Source: JAWXTK01 sp044433645
GTDB taxonomy: Bacteria; Bacteroidota; Bacteroidia; Bacteroidales; Rikenellaceae
Length of the DNA: 64,000 nucleotides
Direction of reading: 5' to 3'
Assembly: GCA_044433645.1 (NCBI GenBank)
Contig: JAWXTK010000002.1
Location: 1 to 64,000, forward strand
The notes under the pieces are model-generated. The model ran no database searches. It saw nothing but the letters and a program-made list of their open reading frames with translations, and was not told the DNA's origin. The first letter of the stretch is position 1, and every line of letters begins with the position of its first letter. The translations under genes were made by a program, and so were the position numbers. Shown here piece by piece: positions 53,554 to 62,803 of the stretch.

Positions 53554-54755
53554 ACACTATCCCCGAAGCTATCGAAGACTTTAAACAAGGTAAAGTTATC
53601 ATCGTAGTCGATGATGAGGATAGAGAGAATGAGGGCGACTTTATAGTTGCAGCCGAAAAAATAACTCCCGAAATAGTTAATTTTATGTTAAAGGAGGGAC
53701 GTGGGCTGTTGTGTGCGCCTTTATCTGAGTCTCGTTGCGAGCAACTTGCACTTAATATGATGGAGGAGCAAAATACCTCTTTGCTAGGTACACCGTTTAC
53801 TGTTACTGTTGATTTAATAGGCGAGGGATGCACTACGGGCGTGTCTATTCATGATAGATGTGCTACTTTGCGCGCTTTGGCTAATCCTCAGACTTTGCCT
53901 ACGGACTTAGCTCGCCCAGGCCATATCAATCCTTTGCGTGCACGCGAGAAAGGCGTTTTGCGCCGACCAGGGCATACTGAGGCTGCTGTGGATTTAGCTG
54001 TTTTGGCAGGCCTGCAACCAGCTGGGGCACTTATCGAAATTATGAACGAGGATGGCACTATGGCTCGCATGCCAGATTTGATTGAGATAGCTAAGAAATT
54101 TGATATGAAAATCGTCTCTATCGCAGATTTAGTTGCTTATCGTCTAAAAAGCGAGAGCATAGTAACTCTTGGCGAAACAGTGGAAATGCCTACTGCATGG
54201 GGTGACTTTAAAATGACAGTATTCAAACAAAATAGCAATGGTTTAGAACACATTACTCTTACTAAAGGCCACTGGGAGAAAGGCGAGCCTGTGCTTGTTA
54301 GGGTTCACTCATCTTGTGTTACGGGCGATATTTTTGGTTCGTGTCGATGTGATTGTGGTGCTCAGCTGCATGAGGCTATGAAAATGATAGAAAAACAGGG
54401 CAAGGGAGCTGTCGTGTACTTAAATCAAGAGGGTAGAGGCATAGGTCTTTTCAATAAACTAAAAGCCTATAAACTTCAAGAAGAGGGTATGGACACTGCC
54501 ACAGCTAACGTGGAGCTTGGTTTTGGTGTTGATGAGCGCGATTATGGCGTTGGAGCTAGCATTTTGCGCGAGCTTGGCATTAGTAAAATGAAACTTATGA
54601 CTAACAATCCACTTAAACGTGCAGGATTGGAAGGTTACGGACTGTCTGTCGAAGAAAACATACCTATCATCATCGAGCCTAACGAGCATAATATGCGCTA
54701 TTTGCGTGAAAAAGAGGAACTTATGGGTCACTCACTTGGATTTTTTAAACACTAG
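53532..54755 (+). CDS. ribBA: Bifunctional DHBP synthase / GTP cyclohydrolase II
   Basis: This 407-residue fusion carries two riboflavin-pathway enzymes. The N-terminal RibB (1-200) has DDEDRENEGDF and GHTEAAVDLA. The C-terminal RibA (about 205-407) has zinc Cys262, Cys273 and Cys275 in SCVTGDIFGSCRCDCG and NQEGRGIGL. No FMN riboswitch was found upstream, as the start lies inside the previous gene. It could feed flavin cofactors, for example for the flavinyl redox proteins in this window. Confidence 0.95.
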   Translation: MAKETILNTIPEAIEDFKQGKVIIVVDDEDRENEGDFIVAAEKITPEIVNFMLKEGRGLLCAPLSESRCEQLALNMMEEQNTSLLGTPFTVTVDLIGEGCTTGVSIHDRCATLRALANPQTLPTDLARPGHINPLRAREKGVLRRPGHTEAAVDLAVLAGLQPAGALIEIMNEDGTMARMPDLIEIAKKFDMKIVSIADLVAYRLKSESIVTLGETVEMPTAWGDFKMTVFKQNSNGLEHITLTKGHWEKGEPVLVRVHSSCVTGDIFGSCRCDCGAQLHEAMKMIEKQGKGAVVYLNQEGRGIGLFNKLKAYKLQEEGMDTATANVELGFGVDERDYGVGASILRELGISKMKLMTNNPLKRAGLEGYGLSVEENIPIIIEPNEHNMRYLREKEELMGHSLGFFKH

Positions 54756-54760
54756 AGGTT

Positions 54761-55717
54761 ATGGATGCTAAACAGCTGAGAATAGTATATATGGGTACGC
54801 CCGAATTTGCTGTGGCATCTCTGCGTGCCTTGGTCGAGGGTGGTTATAATGTTGTAGGCGTGGTTACTATGCCCGACAAACCAGCAGGCCGTGGGCTTAA
54901 ATTACAGCAAAGTGCAGTAAAGCAATACGCCCTAGAAAAAGGCCTATTTGTTATGCAGCCCGAAAAGCTGAAAGCCGAGGAATTTGTAGAGCAATTTAGG
55001 ACTTTAGAGGTTGATTTAGGAATAGTAATAGCATTTAGAATGTTGCCCGAAATAATATGGTCTATGCCTAAATTCGGCACGTTTAATTTGCATGCTTCAC
55101 TGCTGCCGGCATATCGTGGTGCAGCTCCTATAAACCATGCTATAATAAATGGCGAAACCCTTACGGGAGTGACTACTTTTATGCTAAATTCTCGCATAGA
55201 CGAGGGTGATATTTTACTTCAATCATCAGTTGAGATAACCGAGGCTGATAATGTTGGTACTCTGCATGATAAGCTCATGAATTTAGGCGAAGATTTAGTT
55301 GTTAAAACTGTTGAAAAAATCGCATCGGGTCTTGCGCTTACAGTAGCTCAAAAAGACGTAGCTGTGAGCGAAAACATCGTATATGAAGCGTCAAAAATAT
55401 TTAAAAATGATTGTCATTTAGACTTTTCATGGGAGCTAAAAAATATTCATAATAAAGTGCGTGGTCTCTCGCCTTTCCCCTCTGCTTGGTCATCTGATGA
55501 AGGGAGCGAGAGTACGGTTAAAATCTTTGAGACAAGCACTGAGTTTTGTGAGCATGATTTAGCCTTTGGTGAGGTCGTCTCGGATGATAAAACTTATATG
55601 AAAGTTGCCTGCAAAGGTGGATTTTTGCATATACACCAAATGCAAATATCAGGCAAGAAGCGCATGAGTGTCGCTGATTTTTTGAGAGGAAGCAAAAGTT
55701 TTGCAAAGTTAGTTTAG
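54761..55717 (+). CDS. fmt: Methionyl-tRNA formyltransferase
   Basis: This 318-residue enzyme formylates initiator Met-tRNA using 10-formyl-THF. The catalytic Asn109, His111 and Asp147 lie in FNLHASLLPAYRGAAPI and NSRIDEGDI. A C-terminal OB-like tRNA-binding part follows (VRGLSPFPSAW). It lies 5 bp after ribBA. Peptide deformylase is not in the window. Confidence 0.95.
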   Translation: MDAKQLRIVYMGTPEFAVASLRALVEGGYNVVGVVTMPDKPAGRGLKLQQSAVKQYALEKGLFVMQPEKLKAEEFVEQFRTLEVDLGIVIAFRMLPEIIWSMPKFGTFNLHASLLPAYRGAAPINHAIINGETLTGVTTFMLNSRIDEGDILLQSSVEITEADNVGTLHDKLMNLGEDLVVKTVEKIASGLALTVAQKDVAVSENIVYEASKIFKNDCHLDFSWELKNIHNKVRGLSPFPSAWSSDEGSESTVKIFETSTEFCEHDLAFGEVVSDDKTYMKVACKGGFLHIHQMQISGKKRMSVADFLRGSKSFAKLV

Positions 55718-55718
55718 G

Positions 55719-55763
55719 TATAATTTTTGATTGAGATTCTAATTATTTTAATCAAAAATTATA
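55719..55763. promoter_or_regulatory. 14-bp inverted repeat in the peroxiredoxin leader
   Basis: TATAATTTTTGATT (55719-55732) and AATCAAAAATTATA (55750-55763) are perfectly complementary across a 17-nt gap. It lies between fmt and the peroxiredoxin start (8 bp away). It could be an AT-rich fmt terminator, an operator, or a 5' hairpin that hides the start. Confidence 0.55.
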
Positions 55764-55770
55764 TAAAAAC

Positions 55771-56448
55771 ATGGAAAATAACAACACTTTTCGTATGCCC
55801 TCGCTTGGTGAGGCTGCACCAGAATTTCATGCACATACAACCCAAGGAAGTATAAATTTCCCCTCGGATTTTAAGGGAAAATGGAAGATGCTTTTCTCGC
55901 ATCCAGCCGATTTCACCCCTGTTTGCACGTCGGAATTTGTAACTTTTGGAGCTATGAGTGATGAGTTTAAATCACTTAACTGTCAGTTAGTTGGCGTGTC
56001 TATCGACGGTTTGCAAAGTCATATTGCATGGCTTAGAACTATCAAAGAAAAAATTGAATTTCACGGTTACAAAAATGTAGATATCGACTTCCCTTTGGTG
56101 GCTGATATTTCTATGGAAGTGGCAAAGCTTTACGGCATGATTCAGCCCGGAGAGAGCAATACGGCAGCCGTGAGAGCAGTGTTTTTTGTAGACCCCGAAG
56201 ATAAAATAAGAACTATTTTATATTATCCTCTTTCACTTGGAAGAAATTTTAAGGAGCTAAAACGTGTGCTTATCGCCCTGCAAACCACAGATAAATATCA
56301 TGTGTCAACGCCAGCCGATTGGACACCAGGTGAGGATGTGATAATGTCGGCACCAACCACAACCCAGGCGGCAAAAGAAAGAGAAAAAGAAAATAAGGAT
56401 AAGGACAAATATTATGAATGGTTCTTCTGTCTTAAGAAAGTAGATTAG
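55771..56448 (+). CDS. Peroxiredoxin (AhpC/Prx6-like)
   Basis: This 225-residue thiol peroxidase has the peroxidatic Cys52 in ADFTPVCTSEF, and the long C-terminal form ends with a Cys near 221 (FFCLKK). This fits the 1-Cys/Prx6-like AhpC subgroup, which reduces H2O2 and organic peroxides. It is 53 bp after fmt and is preceded by an inverted repeat that may regulate it. It is convergent with fabD. Confidence 0.9.
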   Translation: MENNNTFRMPSLGEAAPEFHAHTTQGSINFPSDFKGKWKMLFSHPADFTPVCTSEFVTFGAMSDEFKSLNCQLVGVSIDGLQSHIAWLRTIKEKIEFHGYKNVDIDFPLVADISMEVAKLYGMIQPGESNTAAVRAVFFVDPEDKIRTILYYPLSLGRNFKELKRVLIALQTTDKYHVSTPADWTPGEDVIMSAPTTTQAAKEREKENKDKDKYYEWFFCLKKVD

Positions 56449-56457
56449 AATAAAAAA

Positions 56458-56480
56458 GGGAGCAACCATTAGTTACTCCC
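56458..56480 (-). terminator. Rho-independent terminator for fabD
   Basis: GGGAGTAAC-TAATG-GTTGCTCCC on the minus strand (one mismatch in the stem) is followed by a T6 run. On the plus strand it lies 9 bp after the peroxiredoxin stop but lacks a T run there. Confidence 0.65.
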
Positions 56481-56495
56481 ATTAAAAACAACGAG

Positions 56496-56519
56496 GGCAG
56501 CAGATGAATGCTTATTAGT
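56496..56519 (-). repeat. 24-nt sequence shared with the 27284 palindrome
   Basis: The minus strand has exactly the same 24 nt as 27284-27307 (starts ACTAATAAGCATTC, ends CTGCTGCC). It lies 28 nt downstream of the fabD stop in the same sense orientation as the copy after the Sel1 gene. The partner arm that would form the long hairpin is absent here. Confidence 0.75.
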
Positions 56520-56547
56520 CACCCCTTTAATTACTTATACGTATTAT

Positions 56548-57432
56548 CTAAAGCGATTGTTTACTCTCGCACACAGCCTCTTTATCAACTTTTTTAATCA
56601 AACCTTGCAGTACTGCGCCTGGGCCTAATTCTGTGAAAGAAGTTGCGCCGTCAGCTATCATGTTTTGCGCAATTTGAGTCCAACGAACTGGAGCTGTTAA
56701 TTGCAGGATTAAGTTTTCTTTGATCTTCTCAGCATCTGTGTAAGCCTTAGCGTCTACGTTTTGGTAAACTGGGCAAATTGGATTGCTAAATGGAGCAGCT
56801 TTAATTGCAGCCTCAAGTTCTAGTTTAGCAGGTTCCATAAGTGGAGAGTGAAAAGCACCTCCAACAGGCAGTTTCAATGCACGTTTAGCGCCAGTTGCTT
56901 TCATAGCCTCACAAGCTAGGTCGATAGCCTCATTACTACCCGAGATAACAAGTTGTCCTGGGCAGTTGTAGTTTGCTGCAACGACTACACCTGGAGTCTC
57001 TTGGCAAATTTTCTCTACTGTCTCATCAGGTAAACCAAGTACGGCAGCCATAGTAGAAGGATTTTGCTCGCATGCTTTTTGCATAGCCAAAGCACGTTTT
57101 GACACTAAAGTAAGTCCGTCCTCAAAGCTAAGTGCGCCAGCTGCAACAAGTGCACTAAACTCGCCTAGAGAGTGACCAGCTGTCATCTCAGGAGCAAATT
57201 CTTCGCCCAAAGATTTAGCTAAAATCACTGAGTGAAGGAAGATAGCTGGTTGAGTAACTTTTGTTTGTTTAAGTTCGTCGGCTGTGCCTTCAAACATAAT
57301 GTCTGTTATACGAAAACCAAGGATTTGGTTTGCTTTTTCAAATAATTCTTTTGCTGCGGGAACGTTATCGTAAAGATCTTTACCCATTCCTACAAATTGA
57401 GCCCCTTGACCAGGGAAAACAAATGCTTTCAT
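56548..57432 (-). CDS. fabD: Malonyl-CoA:ACP transacylase
   Basis: This 294-residue enzyme transfers malonyl from CoA to acyl carrier protein to start fatty acid synthesis. The nucleophile is Ser88 in GHSLG, and the GQGAQ motif is at 8-12; the catalytic His is near 195 in VGGAFHSPLM. It is monocistronic here, with promoter and terminator visible. Confidence 0.95.
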   Translation of the reverse strand: MKAFVFPGQGAQFVGMGKDLYDNVPAAKELFEKANQILGFRITDIMFEGTADELKQTKVTQPAIFLHSVILAKSLGEEFAPEMTAGHSLGEFSALVAAGALSFEDGLTLVSKRALAMQKACEQNPSTMAAVLGLPDETVEKICQETPGVVVAANYNCPGQLVISGSNEAIDLACEAMKATGAKRALKLPVGGAFHSPLMEPAKLELEAAIKAAPFSNPICPVYQNVDAKAYTDAEKIKENLILQLTAPVRWTQIAQNMIADGATSFTELGPGAVLQGLIKKVDKEAVCESKQSL

Positions 57433-57469
57433 AGTTAAATTTTTGTTGAATTAATATCAAAATCGAAAG

Positions 57470-57498
57470 CAAAGGTAGTAAAATTTCTGTGTTATCAA
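57470..57498 (-). promoter_or_regulatory. Promoter of fabD
   Basis: The minus strand shows TTG (57498-57496), an 18-nt spacer and TACCTTTG (57477-57470), close to the Bacteroidota consensus. The leader is about 37 nt. Confidence 0.62.
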
Positions 57499-57554
57499 CC
57501 AATTTATGATTAATTGTTAATAAAAACAGGTATCAAGTATTAGGTTTATCGCCA

Positions 57555-57573
57555 AAAAAATCGTAAAATTGCA
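57555..57573 (+). promoter_or_regulatory. Promoter-like element of plsC, shared with thrA
   Basis: AAAAAATCGTAAAATTGCA contains TAAAATTG, a near match to the -7 box, 25 nt before the plsC start. The same 19 nt lies upstream of thrA. Confidence 0.45.
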
Positions 57574-57595
57574 TGATAATAATTAAGTTAAAAAA

Positions 57596-58288
57596 ATGAC
57601 AAGTATTTTCTTTTATATATTTTATATCTGCCTTGCGCTTATATCGACTATCCTCTTTACGGTGGTGTTTGCTTTGACCTATTTTTTTGATTCAGAGCGC
57701 AAAGTATTACACTCATTTTCACGTGTTTGCAGTAAAATAATTTATAATATAAATCCTTGGTGGCGAGTAAGTGTTGAAGGCAAAGAAAACCTTACTAAAG
57801 ACAAGGCTTATGTGGTAGTGACTAATCACCAGTCAATGTTTGATATACCGATAATGTATTTTGTGCATTTAAATTTTAAATGGGTTTCTAAAAAAGAAGT
57901 TCTCAAATGGCCGTTTTTTGGGTGGATGCTACTGCTTCATGGTGATATTTTGATTAAACGAGGAACTCGCGATAGCATGAAAATTCTACTTTCAAAAGGC
58001 ATTAAACGACTCGATAGAGGAACTTCGGTAATTATCTTTCCTGAGGGCACTCGCTCTAGAACAGGCAAAGTAGGTAATTTCAAAGACGGGGCTTTTATTT
58101 TGGCCAAAGAATCAGGCAGAGCTATCTTGCCATGTAAAATAGAGGGCACACGCACCATGCTTAAAGGTTGGAGACTAGTGATGCCTCACAAATTCACCAT
58201 TACTATCATGCCCGAAGTGAGCGAGAGTGAGGTTAAACAAACAGAGGTGAAAGATTTAAGAAATAAAGTTAGAGAATTATATAATTAA
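57596..58288 (+). CDS. plsC: 1-acyl-sn-glycerol-3-phosphate acyltransferase
   Basis: This 230-residue membrane enzyme makes phosphatidic acid. An N-terminal helix (about 5-30) is followed by the HX4D motif (His78, Asp83 in TNHQSMFDIP) and FPEGTRSRTG at about 148. It is 8 bp before parE, so it may be co-transcribed with the topoisomerase IV genes. Confidence 0.9.
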   Translation: MTSIFFYIFYICLALISTILFTVVFALTYFFDSERKVLHSFSRVCSKIIYNINPWWRVSVEGKENLTKDKAYVVVTNHQSMFDIPIMYFVHLNFKWVSKKEVLKWPFFGWMLLLHGDILIKRGTRDSMKILLSKGIKRLDRGTSVIIFPEGTRSRTGKVGNFKDGAFILAKESGRAILPCKIEGTRTMLKGWRLVMPHKFTITIMPEVSESEVKQTEVKDLRNKVRELYN

Positions 58289-58296
58289 ACAAATAT

Positions 58297-60153
58297 ATGA
58301 GCGCAGCAAATTACACGGACGACCACATTAGAACCCTTGATTGGCAGGAGCATATCAGGCGCAGACCAGGTATGTACATTGGCAAGTTGGGTGATGGTAC
58401 ATCTTCAGACGACGGTATTTATATCCTTATCAAAGAGGTTTTAGACAACTCTATTGATGAGTTTATGATGGGTTTTGGTAAACATATAGATATCATCATC
58501 GAGGATAAAACCGTAACTATTAGGGATTATGGTCGTGGTGTGCCACTTGGTAAACTAGTTGACGTGGCATCTAAGATGAACACGGGTGCTAAGTATGATT
58601 CTAAGGCCTTTAAAAAGTCTGTGGGATTGAATGGAGTTGGTATCAAGGCCGTGAATGCGCTTTCAAGTGAGTTTATTATTTCAAGTATCAGAGAGGGAGA
58701 TTCTCGCAGAGTGACTTTCTCGGAAGGCTTAATCAAAGAGGAGCAATCTTTCTCGGATGTAAAAGAGAAAAACGGCACTATGGTTACTTTTACGGCCGAT
58801 GAGACTGTCTTTGGCGAGTATCGTTACAATTACGACTATGTAGAGACCATGCTTAGAAATTATAGTTATCTAAACCTAGGTTTGGTAATTAATTTCAACG
58901 GCAAGCCTTTTGTGTCTAAAAACGGACTTTTGGATTTGCTTAACGAAAATATGACTGAAGATCCTTTGTATGCGCCCATACACTTAATCGGCGAGGATAT
59001 AGAGGTGGCAATTACTCACGGCACAGGCTATGGCGAAAGCTATTACTCGTTTGTGAATGGCCAGCACACAACCCAGGGAGGTACTCACCAAGCTGCTTTT
59101 CGTGAGGCTGTAGCTAAGGTTATTAAGGAGTTTTATCACAAGGATTATGATGCCTCGGATATTAGAACTTCTATAATCGCAGCAATTAGTGTTAAGGTCG
59201 AAGAACCTCTTTTTGAGTCTCAGACCAAAACCAAGTTAGGGAGTAAGGATATGGCTCCAGGAGGGCCTACGGTTAGAAACTTTATAGCTGACTTCCTGAA
59301 AATCAACCTTGATAACTATTTGCACAAAAACAGCGAAACAGCTGATATTTTGGGTCGCAAAATCATAGAAAACGAGAAAGAGCGTAAGGCTATATCGGGC
59401 ATACAAAAGAAAGCTCGCGAAATGGCTAAAAAAGTGAGCCTTAATAACAAAAAATTGCGTGATTGTCGAGTGCACTTAACAGATGCAAAAAATCCTAAAA
59501 GAGAAGACACGATGATTTTCATCACCGAGGGTAACTCAGCCAGTGGTAGTATTACCAAAAGCCGCGATGTTAACACTCAGGCCGTGTTCTCGCTGCGTGG
59601 TAAGCCACTGAATAGTTTTGGGTTAACTAAAAAAATCGTTTATGAAAACGAAGAGTTTAATCTTCTACAGGCAGCGCTTAATATAGAGGAGGATATGGAT
59701 AACCTTAGATATAATAAGGTGATAATTGCAACCGATGCCGATGTTGACGGCATGCACATTCGTTTGCTTCTGACAACTTTCTTCTTGCAGTTTTTCCCCG
59801 ATGTGATACGCTCTGGGCACTTATTTGTATTGCAGACGCCACTTTTTAGGGTTAGAAATAAGAAACAAACTTTTTATTGTTACTCAGACGAAGAGCGCCA
59901 TGAGGCCTTAGCGAAATTGGGTGCAAATCCTGAGATTACTAGGTTTAAAGGTCTTGGTGAGATTTCAGCCGATGAGTTCAAAGAGTTTATAGGCGAGAAT
60001 ATGCGTCTTGACAAAGTGAAGTTAACTAAGGATGATACCATACATGATCTGTTGGAATTTTATATGGGTAAAAATAGTTTTGAGCGCCAAGGATTTATTA
60101 TTGATAATCTGCGCATCGAGGAAGATAAAGCAGAGGATAACCTACTAAACTAA
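58297..60153 (+). CDS. parE: DNA topoisomerase IV subunit B
   Basis: This 618-residue GHKL ATPase/TOPRIM protein has LDNSIDEFMMG at about 50, GLNGVGIKAVNALSS at about 110, TOPRIM EGNSASGSITKSRD at about 410 and DADVDGMHIRL at about 480. The length and adjacency to parC favour ParE over GyrB. It works with ParC to decatenate chromosomes. Confidence 0.9.
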   Translation: MSAANYTDDHIRTLDWQEHIRRRPGMYIGKLGDGTSSDDGIYILIKEVLDNSIDEFMMGFGKHIDIIIEDKTVTIRDYGRGVPLGKLVDVASKMNTGAKYDSKAFKKSVGLNGVGIKAVNALSSEFIISSIREGDSRRVTFSEGLIKEEQSFSDVKEKNGTMVTFTADETVFGEYRYNYDYVETMLRNYSYLNLGLVINFNGKPFVSKNGLLDLLNENMTEDPLYAPIHLIGEDIEVAITHGTGYGESYYSFVNGQHTTQGGTHQAAFREAVAKVIKEFYHKDYDASDIRTSIIAAISVKVEEPLFESQTKTKLGSKDMAPGGPTVRNFIADFLKINLDNYLHKNSETADILGRKIIENEKERKAISGIQKKAREMAKKVSLNNKKLRDCRVHLTDAKNPKREDTMIFITEGNSASGSITKSRDVNTQAVFSLRGKPLNSFGLTKKIVYENEEFNLLQAALNIEEDMDNLRYNKVIIATDADVDGMHIRLLLTTFFLQFFPDVIRSGHLFVLQTPLFRVRNKKQTFYCYSDEERHEALAKLGANPEITRFKGLGEISADEFKEFIGENMRLDKVKLTKDDTIHDLLEFYMGKNSFERQGFIIDNLRIEEDKAEDNLLN

Positions 60154-60163
60154 CTGAAAAGAA

Positions 60164-62797
60164 ATGAGCGAAATATTAGAAGATAAAACACCTAAAGGCA
60201 AATATTCTCACCTAACAAGTGAAGATAACTCGGGCGTGCACAAACTAAAAGGTATGTATAAGGACTGGTTTTTGGACTATGCCTCGTATGTTATCCTAGA
60301 GCGTGCTGTGCCTCACGTAGAGGACGGCCTGAAACCTGTTCATAGACGTATTTTGCACTCTATGCGCAAGCTAGATGATGGGCGTTATAATAAAGTTGCA
60401 AACATTATAGGCCACACCATGCAATATCACCCTCATGGTGATGCATCAATAGGTGATGCCTTGGTGCAGTTGGGTCAAAAAGACTTACTTATAGATTGTC
60501 AGGGTAACTGGGGTAATATTTTAACAGGCGATGGAGCTGCTGCGGCTCGTTATATTGAGGCAAGGTTGTCTAAGTTCGCTATGGATGTGGTGTTTAATCC
60601 TAAGACTACTGAGTGGAAATTATCTTATGACGGACGTAACCAAGAGCCTGTAACTCTGCCAGTTAAGTTCCCGCTTTTGTTGGCACAAGGGGTAGAGGGT
60701 ATAGCTGTTGGTTTAGCATCAAAGATACTTCCTCATAACTTTATAGAATTGTTAGATAGCTGTATAGCTGAGCTTAAGGGCGAGCAGTATACTCTTATGC
60801 CTGATTTTGCAACGGGTGGTTTGGCTGATTGTTCGCGCTATAATGACGGTCTGCGTGGAGGCTCGGTGAAAGTTAGAGCTAGAATCGCTAAGATAGACAA
60901 AAAAACACTTGCAATAACTGAAATTCCTTTTGGCACAACCACAGAATCTATCAAGGATTCGATAGTTAAAGCCAACGAAAAAGGCAAAATCAAGATTAAA
61001 AAAGTAGACGATAATACCTCGGACAAAGTTGAAATCTTGATACATGTGAGCAACGACGAATCCTCGGATAAAACCATAGACGCGCTGTATGCCTTCACTG
61101 ATTGCGAGGTTTCAATTTCGCCAAATGCTTGTATTATTTATGACGAAAAACCTCACTTTATAGGTGTTAATGAAATTTTGCGCCGTAGTGTTCAGCGCAC
61201 CAAAGATTTATTAAGACTTGAGCTTGAGATACGACACAGAGAACTTTCAGAGGATTGGCACATGTCATCGCTCGAGAAAATATTTATCCAGGAGAGAATT
61301 TATCACGATATCGAGCAATGTACTACATGGGAAGATGTATTGTCGACCATAGACAAGGGTTTAGAGCCTTTCAAAAAGTTGCTTAAACGTGAGGTTACAA
61401 CCGAAGATATAGTAAAACTTACAGAAATAAAAATCAAGCGTATATCTAAATTTGACAGTTTTAAAGCCGATGAACACATCAAGGCTTTGGAGAGCGAGAT
61501 GAAAAAAATAGCTCATGATTTAAAACACATAATTGACTATACAATAGCATATTACACACGTATCAAGGATAAATACGGCAAAGGGCGTGAGCGTAAAACC
61601 GAGCTTCGTGCCTTTGATAATATCGAGGCTAGTCAGGTTGTTGTAGCCAATGCTAAGCTGTATGTAAACCGTTCTGAAGGCTTCTTTGGAATAGGAAACT
61701 TAATGAAGGGCGATGAATTTGTGTGTGATTGTTCGGATATAGACGATGTGATAGTATTTACCAAGGAAGGTAAGTATATAATCACCAAAGTTAGCGACAA
61801 GGCTTTCTTTGATAAAAACATTATATATATAGGTGTATTCAAAAGAAATGATGAGCGCACCATATATAATGTGCTGTATCGCGACGGCAAGCAAGGCGCA
61901 ATTATGCAAAAAAGATGTGCTATCAAGGGCATCACACGCGACAAAGAATACGACATCACTAAGGGCACACCTAAAAGCGAGGTGCTATACATGAGCGTAA
62001 ATGCAAATGGTGAGGCCGAAGTGTTGAAAGTCTACTTTAAACCACGCCCACGACTTAAAAAACTTATCGTAGATCTTGATTTCAGCGAGCTAGCTATCAA
62101 AGGTAGACAGTCCCAAGGTAATTTATTTGCAAGATATTCTATACACAAAATCGTAGTTAAACAAAAAGGAACTTCTACGCTTGGAGGCCAGCAAATGTGG
62201 TTTGATGATGAGGTTAGAAAACTTAATACTGACGGCCGAGGTATAGCTTTGGGTGAGTTTATTGGTGACGATAAAATCATAGTCTTTACTGCTAAAAATC
62301 AATATTATATCGCAGGCTATGATATAGGGCATCACTTCCCCGAGGATATGGTGAGTGTTGAGAAATTCTCGCCTGATAAGATTTATACGGTGGCTTACTG
62401 GGATGCTGAGCAGCAGTATTACTATTTAAAACGTTTTACGGCTGAGTTAAGTGATAAAATGCAGAGTTTTGTGGACGAAAACCCAAATTCTAAGTCTAAA
62501 TTAATCGCTATGAGCTGCGATAAATATCCTGCTCTGGAGATTACTTACACAGGAGCTCACGAAAACAGACCTAAGGATATTATTGATGCCCAGGAGTTTA
62601 TAGGTGTAAAAACTCACCGTGCTAAGGGTAAGAGATTGTCTACATTTATGATAGGTGCTCTTAAATTTGTAGAGCCTTTAAACAAAGAGCCTGAGGTTAT
62701 CCCTGAGCCTAGCGCAGTTGTAAATCAAGATGTTCAGGAGCAAAGTAGCGAGGAGGCAGAACAAGAAGCGCCGGATACTCAATTAGGTTTATTTTAA
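60164..62797 (+). CDS. parC: DNA topoisomerase IV subunit A
   Basis: This 877-residue breakage-rejoining subunit has catalytic Tyr130 in AAAARYIEARLS. The HGDASIGDALVQLGQ region is at about 91-105. No QRRGGKG GyrA box was seen in the C-terminal domain, which supports ParC over GyrA. The tail is acidic (QEQSSEEAEQEAPDTQ). It follows parE by 10 bp. The quinolone-resistance region can be inspected here. Confidence 0.9.
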   Translation: MSEILEDKTPKGKYSHLTSEDNSGVHKLKGMYKDWFLDYASYVILERAVPHVEDGLKPVHRRILHSMRKLDDGRYNKVANIIGHTMQYHPHGDASIGDALVQLGQKDLLIDCQGNWGNILTGDGAAAARYIEARLSKFAMDVVFNPKTTEWKLSYDGRNQEPVTLPVKFPLLLAQGVEGIAVGLASKILPHNFIELLDSCIAELKGEQYTLMPDFATGGLADCSRYNDGLRGGSVKVRARIAKIDKKTLAITEIPFGTTTESIKDSIVKANEKGKIKIKKVDDNTSDKVEILIHVSNDESSDKTIDALYAFTDCEVSISPNACIIYDEKPHFIGVNEILRRSVQRTKDLLRLELEIRHRELSEDWHMSSLEKIFIQERIYHDIEQCTTWEDVLSTIDKGLEPFKKLLKREVTTEDIVKLTEIKIKRISKFDSFKADEHIKALESEMKKIAHDLKHIIDYTIAYYTRIKDKYGKGRERKTELRAFDNIEASQVVVANAKLYVNRSEGFFGIGNLMKGDEFVCDCSDIDDVIVFTKEGKYIITKVSDKAFFDKNIIYIGVFKRNDERTIYNVLYRDGKQGAIMQKRCAIKGITRDKEYDITKGTPKSEVLYMSVNANGEAEVLKVYFKPRPRLKKLIVDLDFSELAIKGRQSQGNLFARYSIHKIVVKQKGTSTLGGQQMWFDDEVRKLNTDGRGIALGEFIGDDKIIVFTAKNQYYIAGYDIGHHFPEDMVSVEKFSPDKIYTVAYWDAEQQYYYLKRFTAELSDKMQSFVDENPNSKSKLIAMSCDKYPALEITYTGAHENRPKDIIDAQEFIGVKTHRAKGKRLSTFMIGALKFVEPLNKEPEVIPEPSAVVNQDVQEQSSEEAEQEAPDTQLGLF

Positions 62798-62803
62798 AAA
62801 AAT

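Noticed and set aside
53500..53560. FMN riboswitch expected before ribBA
   Set aside because: The ribBA start lies inside the upstream permease gene and no conserved RFN-like sequence or room for it is seen.
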